A DNA stretch of 64,000 nt, from the NCBI RefSeq assembly GCF_014930365.1, contig NZ_JABXWI010000003.1, positions 1 to 64,000 on the forward strand, read 5' to 3'. The first letter of the stretch is position 1; each line of letters starts with the position of its first letter. The DNA is from Streptomyces caniscabiei (GTDB lineage: Bacteria; Actinomycetota; Actinomycetes; Streptomycetales; Streptomycetaceae). Under the pieces are notes generated by a model that saw only the letters and a program-made list of their open reading frames with translations, was not told the DNA's origin and searched no databases. The position numbers and the translations under genes were made by a program. Positions 1-7,383 of the stretch are shown piece by piece.

Positions 1-960
1 GGTGGGGGCCTCGACGGTGTCCTGGCCGTACGCCGGGTCGATCTCCGGGAAGGCGAAGAAGTCGAGGTCGTCCAGGTCCGCCTTGTCGGTGAACTGCTGC
101 GCCACGAAGGTGCCGAGGAGGTACATGCCCGCCTTCTTCGACACCAGCGACTGCGCCGCGTCCTGCCAGGTGCGGCCGACCGCGCCCTCCTGGTGGTAGG
201 GCAGGATCTCGCTCCAGTGGTCGAAGACCTTGCGGACCTTGGCGTCGGTCCAGGACGCCTTGCCCGCCATCAGCTCGACGTGGAAGTCGTAGCCGTTGGT
301 GCGGAAGTTGAGCTGGTCGAAGGTGCCGAGCGCCGGCCAGGCGTCCTTGTCGCCGAAGGCGATCGGGACCAGCCCGTCCTTCTTCATCCGCTTGCACAGC
401 GCGACGAGTTCGTCCCAGGTGGTGGGCACCTCGTAGCCGTGCTTCCGGAAGACGCTCCTGCGGTAGAAGACCGCCCACGGATACGTGGTCAGCGGGACGA
501 AGTAGTACTTGCCGTCCTCGCCCTTGCTGAGCTTGTGCATCGCCTCGGGGAAGTTGCCCCCGATGGTCTTCCACACGTCGTCGATCGGGGTGGCGAGGCC
601 CTTGGCCGCGAAGAACTGCATGCGGTAGCCCGCGAACCAGTTGAACACGTCGTCAGGCGTGCCCTGCAGGTAGGTGTTGATCTGCTCCTGGAACGTGTTG
701 TGGTCCTTGGTGTTGACGTCGACCGCGATCCCGGACTTCTTGGTGAAGGCTGCGTAGATCTCGGCGAACGCCTTCTTCGGCACCGCGTCGGACGCGTTCG
801 AGCCGAGGGAGACGGCCTTCGCGTCACCCGGCGCCGAACTGTTCGCGCAGGCGCTCAGCAGGGGGATGGCACCACCCAGGACGGCGGCCCCGCCGATACC
901 GCGGAGCACGGTACGACGGCCGGGGGCAGGCATGGATCGACCAGGGGAGAAACGGTGCAT
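1..960 (-). CDS. Sugar ABC transporter substrate-binding lipoprotein (3' end beyond window)
   Basis: The frame is open from the ATG at 960 to the window edge, giving at least 320 residues of an extracellular solute-binding protein family 1 protein. Such proteins are anchored outside the membrane and hand a sugar or oligosaccharide to an ABC permease. The N-terminus has a twin arginine (RRTVLRG, residues 15-21), a hydrophobic stretch and the lipobox LLSAC with Cys38, so it is probably a Tat-exported lipoprotein. Family-typical blocks follow, such as VPLTTYPWAVFYRR and TWDELVALCKRMKKDG. An AGGAG lies five bases before the start. The gene diverges from a LacI-type regulator, and the shared intergenic region holds a strong palindrome, so LacI-type control is likely. 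The permease genes would lie beyond the left edge. The exact sugar cannot be read from the sequence; the neighbouring glycosidase hints at an arabino- or related oligosaccharide. Confidence 0.9.
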   Translation of the reverse strand, partial: MHRFSPGRSMPAPGRRTVLRGIGGAAVLGGAIPLLSACANSSAPGDAKAVSLGSNASDAVPKKAFAEIYAAFTKKSGIAVDVNTKDHNTFQEQINTYLQGTPDDVFNWFAGYRMQFFAAKGLATPIDDVWKTIGGNFPEAMHKLSKGEDGKYYFVPLTTYPWAVFYRRSVFRKHGYEVPTTWDELVALCKRMKKDGLVPIAFGDKDAWPALGTFDQLNFRTNGYDFHVELMAGKASWTDAKVRKVFDHWSEILPYHQEGAVGRTWQDAAQSLVSKKAGMYLLGTFVAQQFTDKADLDDLDFFAFPEIDPAYGQDTVEAPT

Positions 961-1189
961 ATCGGCTCCTGACAGGGCTGACGTCCCCAGCGTTGGCGCG
1001 CGGCCCCGGGGGATACAAGGAGAGACGGTCGGCAAAAAGCGACCAGGACTAAACACGATCGAACAGAGCCGATCGGCGACTGCGAGGAAGACTGAACGCT
1101 TCGGGGGGCGACTGTCAAGGCCCGCCGCCACGACGCCGATCGGCGGCTTCGCCCTGTAGGCCGGGGAAGGATTTCTTCCGCCCGACCTC

Positions 1190-1218
1190 TTGACGTGAGC
1201 CCCGGGACTGCATAGACA
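1190..1218 (+). promoter_or_regulatory. Candidate promoter for the LacI-type gene
   Basis: TTGACG at 1190-1195 and TAGACA at 1213-1218 are separated by 17 bases, a good match to the housekeeping sigma consensus. The -10 element abuts the large palindrome at 1218-1246, so a protein bound there would block transcription. This is read from sequence only. Confidence 0.5.
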
Positions 1219-1269
1219 TGACCGCGCGGTCTGACCGCGCGGTCATGCGGTTGACCTCACTCTATGCAG
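1208..1269. promoter_or_regulatory. Nested palindrome, candidate LacI-family operator
   Basis: A perfect 29-bp inverted repeat (1218-1246, single central T) is built from two copies of the 12-bp palindrome GACCGCGCGGTC. Around it is an outer inverted repeat, CTGCATAGA at 1208-1216 and TCTATGCAG at 1261-1269. It lies between the divergent transporter and regulator genes, where LacI-family operators usually sit. Binding by the adjacent LacI protein is inferred. Confidence 0.6.
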
Positions 1270-1292
1270 ACACACGGCTTTCGGGAGACTTC

Positions 1293-2381
1293 ATGGCGCC
1301 AGGTGTGGGACGGGACGCGGGTGTGCCTGCGCCACGCAGCGCGGATGTCGCTCTGCTGGCCGGCGTCTCGCGCAAGACGGTCTCCCGGGTCCTCAACGAC
1401 GAGCCCTACGTCTCCGACGATGCCCGTCGTCGTGTCCGCGCGGCCGCCGAGGAACTCGGTTACCGGCTGAACCACGCGGCCAGGGCGCTCGCTTCCGGAC
1501 GCACCCGCTCCATCGGAGTCGTCGCTCTGGGAACGGCCGGGTACGGCACCGCCTCCCTGCTCGTCCACATCGAGCAGGCCGTACGGGACGCGGGATACGC
1601 GCTCCGTGTGGTCAACACGCCGGACGGCGACCTGGAAGGCATCGCGGGCGCCGTGGAGTCGCTCCTCGAACAGGGCGTGGACGGTGTCGTCGTGTCCGAG
1701 CCCATCGTGGAGGGAGAGGTCTCCGTCCGTGTCGACGTGCCGGTCCTCTTCCTGGGGGCACCGCCGGCCTTCACCGCTACCCGCACGGTCACCGCGAGCG
1801 TGGGGTCGTACGCCCTGGCGCGGGCGGCCACCGAGCACCTGCTCGACCTGGGGCACGCGACCGTCCACCACCTCGCGGGACCGAGACAGTGGTACGCCAC
1901 CAAGGACCGTATCGGGGGATGGCGGGCGGCGCTCGCGGCACGGGGCGCGCACGAACCGCCTCTGATCAACGGCGACTGGTCGCCCGAGTCCGGATATACG
2001 GCGGGTCGCGAGCTGGCCTCGGAGCGCTCCGTGACCGCGGTGTTCGCGGCGGGCGACGAGATGGCCGTCGGCCTCATCCACGCCCTACGGGAAGGAGGAC
2101 GTCGTGTCCCGGAAGACGTCAGTGTCGTCGGGTTCGACGGCAATCCGGTCTTCGCCTACATCTCCCCGCCGCTGACCACCGTGCGTCAGCCCTTCGAGGC
2201 CGCGGCACGGGAGGGAGTCGGCCTGCTCGTCCACGCCATCGAGAAACCGGGAAGGAGACTACCGCCCGCGAGTGAGCCACCGGTCGAACTCGTCGTCCGC
2301 GGCTCGACCGCACCGCCACCGTCCCGCCGGGGCCAGGGCCTCTTCGCCCACCGCCTGACCAACTCTCCGAGCACCACCTGA
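1293..2381 (+). CDS. LacI-family transcriptional regulator
   Basis: This 362-residue protein has the LacI arrangement. An N-terminal helix-turn-helix covers residues 16-37 (DVALLAGVSRKTVSRVLN), followed by the hinge helix (LNHAARALASGRT). A periplasmic-binding-protein-like sugar-sensing domain runs to the end, with family blocks such as TAVFAAGDEMAVGLIHAL and VSVVGFDG. I place the start at the ATG at 1293, which has GGGAG six bases upstream. An ATG at 1218 is in frame but lies inside the operator palindrome and would add an unrelated leader. The gene diverges from the sugar-binding lipoprotein and precedes a secreted glycosidase, so it probably represses uptake and perhaps degradation of one saccharide. 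The effector is unknown. Confidence 0.93.
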   Translation: MAPGVGRDAGVPAPRSADVALLAGVSRKTVSRVLNDEPYVSDDARRRVRAAAEELGYRLNHAARALASGRTRSIGVVALGTAGYGTASLLVHIEQAVRDAGYALRVVNTPDGDLEGIAGAVESLLEQGVDGVVVSEPIVEGEVSVRVDVPVLFLGAPPAFTATRTVTASVGSYALARAATEHLLDLGHATVHHLAGPRQWYATKDRIGGWRAALAARGAHEPPLINGDWSPESGYTAGRELASERSVTAVFAAGDEMAVGLIHALREGGRRVPEDVSVVGFDGNPVFAYISPPLTTVRQPFEAAAREGVGLLVHAIEKPGRRLPPASEPPVELVVRGSTAPPPSRRGQGLFAHRLTNSPSTT

Positions 2382-2662
2382 AGCCCCATGAGACTCTTCT
2401 GAACACCCCCTGAGCCTCGGCCTACGCAGGACGCACGCCGCACGCACCGCGGCGGCCCGCGCACAACGGCCGTCATATCCCGCAGCCGTCCCACCCCAGG
2501 GCTACCGCGCAGCCGTCCCCGAACACGGATGCCGACCATGCCCTCAGCGCGAGGCCCGCTGTCCCCCGCCGGCCGACCCGCCCCTGAACCCCACCGCCCC
2601 CACTTGATCAGCCCGGGGCGGTGGGCCCGCAGAAAGACCTCATCCCGCCATCGGAGCCGCAC

Positions 2663-4720
2663 ATGTCCCCCGCTCGAACAGGCGCCAGACCCGGCGCCGC
2701 TCCGCGTTCCGCCCCCGCCACCCTTCTCTTCCTCCTGCTCTCGCTGGTCGTCGCCGCTGCCACACTGGTCCTGCCGGCCGCGGGCAGGGCGGACGCCCTC
2801 TCCCGCCCGGCGCAGACGCTCTACACCCCGCCGTCCGACGCGCTCTCCCCCGGCAGCTACTACCCGAGGGCGATGCGCCTGCAGCACAACGGCTCGGCCA
2901 ACGGCACCCTGCTCGCCACATTCGAGCAGTACCGCGTCGACATGCCGGTCTTCCCGATCTACCGCTCCACCGACAACGGTGCGTCCTGGACCAAGATCTC
3001 CGAGGTCGCCGACACCCAGAACGGCTGGGGCATGCGCTGGCAGCCCGAGCTGTTCGAACTACCCAGGGCCATGGGTGACTTCCCGGCCGGCACCATCCTC
3101 GCCGCCGGTGACTCCGTGCCCTACGACCGGGGCGGCAGCAAGATCGACCTGTACGCCAGCACCGACCGCGGCCAGAGCTGGACCTTCGTCACCAACATCG
3201 CCACCGGCGGCAAGGCCACCGACACGAACGGCAACACGCCCGTGTGGGAGCCGTTCTTCCTGGTCTCCGGCGACAGGCTCATCGTCTACTACTCCGACCA
3301 GCGCGACCCCGACCACGGCCAGAAGATCGTCCACCAGGTCTCCACGGACATCCGCACCTGGGGCCCGGTCGTCGACGACGTGGCCATGCCCACCTACAGC
3401 CAGCGCCCCGGCATGCCGACCGTCGCGAAGATGCCCAACGGCAAATACATCATGACGTACGAGTACGGCGGCTCCGCCGCGGGCAACTTCGCCGTCCACT
3501 ACAAGATCTCCGACGACCCGGAGGCCTTCGACTCCGTCACCGGCGTCCCGCTGCGCACCACCGACGGCCAGGTCCCCCAGGGCACGCCCTACATCACCTG
3601 GCTGCCCACCGGCGGCCCCAACGGAACCCTCGTCACCACCGCCCACAGCAGCGACGACCTGTTCGTCAACACCCAGAACGGCGCCGCGGACACCTGGACG
3701 CGGATGCCCTCCAACGTCGGCGGCGGCTACAGCCGCGGTCTGCTGCCCCTGGCCGACGGCCACAGCCTGATGGTGTTCAGCGCGGGCTTCGGCGGCGACA
3801 ACAAGCGCAACCCGGTCACCTACAGCACGGTCGACTTCGGCGGCAGCATCTCCGACGGCGCCACCTACACCATGACCAACGCGAACAGCGCCCTGAACCT
3901 CACCATCGCGGGCGGCTCCACCACCAACGGCACCACCGCCACCCAGCAGAGCCCCACCACCTCCACCAACCAGCAGTGGCGCTTCGAGCAGCAGTCCTCC
4001 GGCTACTTCAAGATCTTCAACGTGGCCAGTGGCAAGGTCCTCGGCGTGCAGAACCAGTCGACCGCCAACGGCGCCGCCGTGCTGCAGTGGGACGACAACG
4101 GAACGCTCGACCACGAGTGGGCCGTCGCGCCCCACCCGTCCGGCGGATACAGCATCACCAACCGCATCAGCGGCAAGCTCCTCGAAATACCCAGCGCCTC
4201 CACCACCGTCGGCACCGGCGCCGTGCAATGGAGCGGCACCACCTGCGGCTGCCAGCGCTGGAACCTCGCCCAGACCGCCCTGCCGCCCCTGGGCACCGGC
4301 CAGTACGTCCTGGTGAACAAGAACAGCGGCAAGTACCTCGACATCCCGGCCGGCTCCACCACCGCCGGCACCGCCGTCGGCCAGTGGCAGAACACGTTCT
4401 GCGCCTGCCAGCTCTTCACCTTCCAATCCGCGGGCAGCGGTTCCTGGACCATCAAGAACGCCAAGAGCAACCTCAACCTCGACATCCAAGGCTCCTCCAG
4501 CGCCGCGGGCGCGGCCCTCGTCCAGAACACCGCCTCCGGCGCCGACTCACAGAAGTGGACCCTCACCGACGGGGGCGGCGGCTACTACAAACTCCGCAAC
4601 GTGAACAGCACCCTCGTCGCCGGAGTCGCCCAGTCCTCCACCGCCAACGGGGCAGCCGTCGTCCAGTGGGGCACCGCCGGCCTCGACGACCAGCTCTGGA
4701 AGATCGTCCGCGTGAACTGA
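2663..4720 (+). CDS. Secreted GH93/sialidase-like beta-propeller hydrolase with ricin-type lectin repeats
   Basis: A Sec-type signal peptide (hydrophobic core about residues 20-40, AGRADA cleavage region) is followed by a propeller of about 370 residues. Asp-box motifs STDNGASW and STDRGQSW and the block YPRAMRLQHNGSANGTLLATF are typical of sialidase-superfamily and GH93 exo-arabinanase-like enzymes. From about residue 400 to the end come two ricin-B type beta-trefoil modules with degenerate QxW repeats (NQQWRF, HEWAV, CQRWNL, SQKWTL, DQLWKI), which normally bind polysaccharide. The start at 2663 (GGAG six bases upstream) is preferred over 2621. The enzyme is probably extracellular and releases short sugars that the adjacent ABC system imports. 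Arabinan as substrate is an inference; sialidase superfamily membership is firmer than GH93. Confidence 0.85.
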   Translation: MSPARTGARPGAAPRSAPATLLFLLLSLVVAAATLVLPAAGRADALSRPAQTLYTPPSDALSPGSYYPRAMRLQHNGSANGTLLATFEQYRVDMPVFPIYRSTDNGASWTKISEVADTQNGWGMRWQPELFELPRAMGDFPAGTILAAGDSVPYDRGGSKIDLYASTDRGQSWTFVTNIATGGKATDTNGNTPVWEPFFLVSGDRLIVYYSDQRDPDHGQKIVHQVSTDIRTWGPVVDDVAMPTYSQRPGMPTVAKMPNGKYIMTYEYGGSAAGNFAVHYKISDDPEAFDSVTGVPLRTTDGQVPQGTPYITWLPTGGPNGTLVTTAHSSDDLFVNTQNGAADTWTRMPSNVGGGYSRGLLPLADGHSLMVFSAGFGGDNKRNPVTYSTVDFGGSISDGATYTMTNANSALNLTIAGGSTTNGTTATQQSPTTSTNQQWRFEQQSSGYFKIFNVASGKVLGVQNQSTANGAAVLQWDDNGTLDHEWAVAPHPSGGYSITNRISGKLLEIPSASTTVGTGAVQWSGTTCGCQRWNLAQTALPPLGTGQYVLVNKNSGKYLDIPAGSTTAGTAVGQWQNTFCACQLFTFQSAGSGSWTIKNAKSNLNLDIQGSSSAAGAALVQNTASGADSQKWTLTDGGGGYYKLRNVNSTLVAGVAQSSTANGAAVVQWGTAGLDDQLWKIVRVN

Positions 4721-4741
4721 CAGCTCCCACCGCGCCATGAC

Positions 4742-4780
4742 CAGGTGCGGGAACCGCCGGCGAAGCGGTTCCCGCGCCTG
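4742..4780. terminator. Hairpin terminator after the glycosidase
   Basis: A 15-bp stem with one mismatch pairs CAGGTGCGGGAACCG with CGGTTCCCGCGCCTG around a nine-base loop, 22 bases after the stop codon. No U-tract follows, which is common for Streptomyces terminators. Confidence 0.6.
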
Positions 4781-4820
4781 ACGTCTGTGCCGGCCGAAGC
4801 GTAGCCCCGACTCTCCTCTC

Positions 4821-4836
4821 TACAGTGGCCGACGTG
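4821..4836 (+). promoter_or_regulatory. -10 element and leaderless start of the sensor kinase
   Basis: TACAGT at 4821-4826 is a good actinobacterial -10 hexamer and lies seven bases before the in-frame GTG at 4834. No Shine-Dalgarno sequence precedes either GTG (4825 or 4834). Together these suggest a leaderless transcript starting at 4834. Confidence 0.45.
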
Positions 4837-6123
4837 AATCTCCTGCCTGCGACGGACGCCGTCCCCATGACGCGGACCCGTCGGCGGGGCTACCCGCGTG
4901 CGATGGGTGTCACCGTGCTGGTCCTACTGGCCGCCGCGGACGTGCTCATCGCCGTCGCCAACGGCAAGACCCCCTGGCCGGTGCTCCTGTTCCTGTCACT
5001 CGGCCTCGCGGCCGTCCTCTGGCCCTCCGCCCGGCGGCCCGCGTGGCTCACCCCCCAGTCGCGGGCCGCCGTATCAGCAGGCGCTTCCCTGGCCTTGACC
5101 GCCGTGGCCGCGACGGCCGAGCGCGTACGGACACTCGGCCCCGGTGAAGTGTCCGTGCTGCTCTGTCTGTTGTTGATCGCCGTCCGTACCTGCTCACCAC
5201 GGTGGGCGCTGCTGTGCGCCGTCCTCACGAGCGGGGCAACCGTCGTGATGCCGCTGCGCTTCCACGATGTCATCGCCAAGGAAGACGCACTGCTGTTCGC
5301 GCTGCCGTTGGCGCTGCTGAGCGGCGTTTTCGCCGGCCTCGGCGGTTACCTGCGCACCCTGGACCACAAGCGCGGCGTCGCGGTCGCCGAGACCCGCCGC
5401 GCCGAACGCCTCGCCATGGCGGCCGACCTGCACGACTTCGTCGCCCACCATGTCACCGGCATCCTGGTCCAGACGCAGATGGCCCGCATGATGGCCGCCA
5501 CCGAACCCGGCCGACTGGACCCGGTCCTGGCGGGAATCGAGCACGCCGCGACCCAAGCGCTCGACTCGATGCGCCTGACCGTCGGCATCCTGCGCGAGGA
5601 CCCGGAGGAAACCGCACGGTTGCAGCCGGGCGAGAACCGCCCCGTGGGGGATCTGGCCGCCCTCGCGGAACTGGTCGACGGTTTCGGCGGCCCGACCGGC
5701 TCGAAGGCCGAACTGCGCCTGGACGCCTCAGTACCCCCGAATCCGCCCCACGAGGTGCAGGCTGCCGCCTACCGAGTCGTCCAGGAAGCCCTCACGAACG
5801 TACGGCGCCACGCCGCCGACGCCACCGAAGTCACCGTCACCCTCGCTCACGCCGACGACACCCTGCACGTGACGGTGCGCGACAACGGCCGCGGAAGCGC
5901 CCCGATGCCGCACGCCGCACGCGGCGGAGGCTACGGCATCGTCGGCCTCGCCGAACGGGTCACCGCGCTCGGCGGCACACTGCACACCGGCCCCCGCGAG
6001 GACCACGGCTGGGAGGTCGTGGCCCGCCTCCCCTCCGTGAGACGAGCGGACCTCGCCAGGGCCGGGCATCGCGAAGGGCACCACCGACTCCCGCAGTCCA
6101 CCCACCCCCCTGCACCAGAGTGA
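4834..6123 (+). CDS. Orphan sensor histidine kinase (NarL/DesK type)
   Basis: The 429-residue membrane kinase has four to five hydrophobic segments in its first 170 residues. A HisKA_3 dimerisation domain follows, with the phosphoacceptor in LHDFVAHHVTGI, then a HATPase_c domain with the N box EALTNVRRHA, the G1 box VRDNGRG and GGGYGIVGLAERV. Such kinases usually phosphorylate a LuxR-type response regulator encoded just downstream. No response regulator gene is present here; the following 190 bases are uninterpretable and the next genes are truncated. A FtsX-type ABC transporter, a common target of such pairs, lies 1.3 kb away, so the regulator gene may have been lost in the rearrangement. 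The start follows the leaderless promoter signal; 4825 is an alternative. Confidence 0.88.
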   Translation: MNLLPATDAVPMTRTRRRGYPRAMGVTVLVLLAAADVLIAVANGKTPWPVLLFLSLGLAAVLWPSARRPAWLTPQSRAAVSAGASLALTAVAATAERVRTLGPGEVSVLLCLLLIAVRTCSPRWALLCAVLTSGATVVMPLRFHDVIAKEDALLFALPLALLSGVFAGLGGYLRTLDHKRGVAVAETRRAERLAMAADLHDFVAHHVTGILVQTQMARMMAATEPGRLDPVLAGIEHAATQALDSMRLTVGILREDPEETARLQPGENRPVGDLAALAELVDGFGGPTGSKAELRLDASVPPNPPHEVQAAAYRVVQEALTNVRRHAADATEVTVTLAHADDTLHVTVRDNGRGSAPMPHAARGGGYGIVGLAERVTALGGTLHTGPREDHGWEVVARLPSVRRADLARAGHREGHHRLPQSTHPPAPE

Positions 6124-6310
6124 GGTCCGACAGCCGGGGCGAGCAGGCGCTGCGTGCCGTCGGCGACCTCCTCGGCTCGCACGCCTCCCGCGATCGGGTA
6201 CGGCCCGCTGATCACCGGCAGCGTCATGGCCGATCGAGCCCACCTCGGTGAACCGGGCACCATCGTCATCGAGGACCCCGGCGTCCGGGCCGTAGCGTGC
6301 TGTACCCCTC

Positions 6311-7201
6311 CTACCGGGTCCCTTGTCCAGCCGGCGCCCACTCCTCCCATAGACGCACTGTGCGCTCGACATGTTCCTCCTGCAGGTAATGCCCGGTGTC
6401 AGGCCAGTGTTCGACGCGGGAGCCAGGGGCATGCAGGGTGCGGCGTTCCCAGGTGGCTGCTTGCGCCGAGGTCCATACGGTGAGCGCGGCTGGGTGCGCA
6501 GACGCAGATACGCCCCCGCTGTGCGGGCGGACGCCGACCGCGCCGGAGTCGGTGTACATGCCCGCGTACGCCTGGGCGACGACGTCATCCGGGGTGCCGG
6601 GCATCGTGCGGACATGTGCCGTACGCAGTCCGGCCGGAGCGCCTGCCGGGAAGGCGCCGGCGATGAACTCGGCTGCGGCACGCGCCCCGCGTTCCCGGTA
6701 CTCCGCGAGCCGGGCGGGAATCCTCTCCACTTCCGCCCCGTGCGCGCCGTGAGCCGGATCGAGGGCGATGACCGAGCGGACGAGCTCCGGATGCCGGACC
6801 GCGAGCAGGTTGACGACCTGGCCGCCCATGGAGTGGCCCACGGCGATCGCCGGCCCGGTACCCAGGTGCCGGAGCAGCGCGGCGAGGTCGTCGGCCATCT
6901 CCGTCGGCGTGTTGCCCTCGTCGGGGACGTCCGACCGGCCGTGCCCGCGCAGGTCGGGGACGATCACGCGGAACCGGTCGGCCGGCGCCTCGGCGTGCGC
7001 GGACCACTCCCGCCCGTCCCCCCAGCCGTGCACCAGGAGCAGCGGAACGCCGCGCCCTCCGGGCTGATGTTCCCGAGAGCGTCGAGCTGACGGCGGTGCC
7101 GTACTACGCCTGGGCCGACCGAGAGCCGGGCGCCATGCGGGTCTGGCTGCCGCTGACCGTCCGCGGGTGGGCGCCGGCGAGGTCGACTGCCGGTCGCCCA
7201 C
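6311..7201 (-). CDS. Alpha/beta hydrolase with a replaced 5' end
   Basis: From about 7065 leftward the frame encodes a normal alpha/beta-hydrolase fold. It has the oxyanion-region HGWGDGREW, the nucleophile elbow GHSMGG, and a C-terminal His in WPDTGHYLQEEH. Members act on esters, lactones or similar small substrates; the substrate is unknown. The first 45 or so codons do not resemble the family, because this strand there is antisense to the tail of a GH127-like glycosidase gene (7066-7152). The true start, perhaps 20-30 codons, has therefore been cut off and an accidental open frame extends to 7201. Expression is doubtful, and it may be better treated as a pseudogene. Confidence 0.7.
   Translation of the reverse strand: MGDRQSTSPAPTRGRSAAARPAWRPALGRPRRSTAPPSARRSREHQPGGRGVPLLLVHGWGDGREWSAHAEAPADRFRVIVPDLRGHGRSDVPDEGNTPTEMADDLAALLRHLGTGPAIAVGHSMGGQVVNLLAVRHPELVRSVIALDPAHGAHGAEVERIPARLAEYRERGARAAAEFIAGAFPAGAPAGLRTAHVRTMPGTPDDVVAQAYAGMYTDSGAVGVRPHSGGVSASAHPAALTVWTSAQAATWERRTLHAPGSRVEHWPDTGHYLQEEHVERTVRLWEEWAPAGQGTR
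7066..7152 (+). pseudogene. 3' tail of a GH127/DUF1680-like glycoside hydrolase
   Basis: The plus-strand frame from 7081 reads VELTAVPYYAWADREPG followed by AMRVWLP. This matches the extreme C-terminus of DUF1680/GH127 beta-L-arabinofuranosidase-like proteins, in which PYYAWxNRxPGxMxVW is a near-terminal signature. Nothing of the rest of the gene is present. The fragment abuts the truncated hydrolase on the opposite strand, which marks a deletion or recombination junction at about 7062-7081. The call is from memory of the family signature and needs a search to confirm. Confidence 0.55.
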
Positions 7202-7334
7202 GGCATGGCCGGGCTGTCGTGGACGGCAAGTCGCGCGAGCCCACGTCGGCCCGCAGTCCGGCGCGCCCTACCGGAGCTGCCATGACCCGCGTCCGAACAG
7301 CGCCTGGCCGCTGCGTCCCTGCTCGCTGCACGAA

Positions 7335-7369
7335 CGTACGGCCGTAGGCACAGTACCCACGGCCGTACG
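7335..7369. terminator. Hairpin terminator of the FtsX/ABC operon
   Basis: An 11-bp perfect stem (CGTACGGCCGT / ACGGCCGTACG) with a 13-base loop lies 15 bases past the permease stop codon. Confidence 0.6.
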
Positions 7370-7383
7370 GTGTCCCGCTGGGA

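Noticed and set aside
193..972. Long plus-strand open frame opposite the sugar-binding lipoprotein gene
   Set aside because: It is a GC-skew shadow with no ribosome-binding site or homology; the minus strand has the clear Tat lipoprotein.
3059..4489. Long minus-strand open frame (476 codons) opposite the glycosidase
   Set aside because: Val/Ala/Gly-rich composition typical of antisense frames; the plus strand carries signal peptide, Asp-boxes and lectin repeats.
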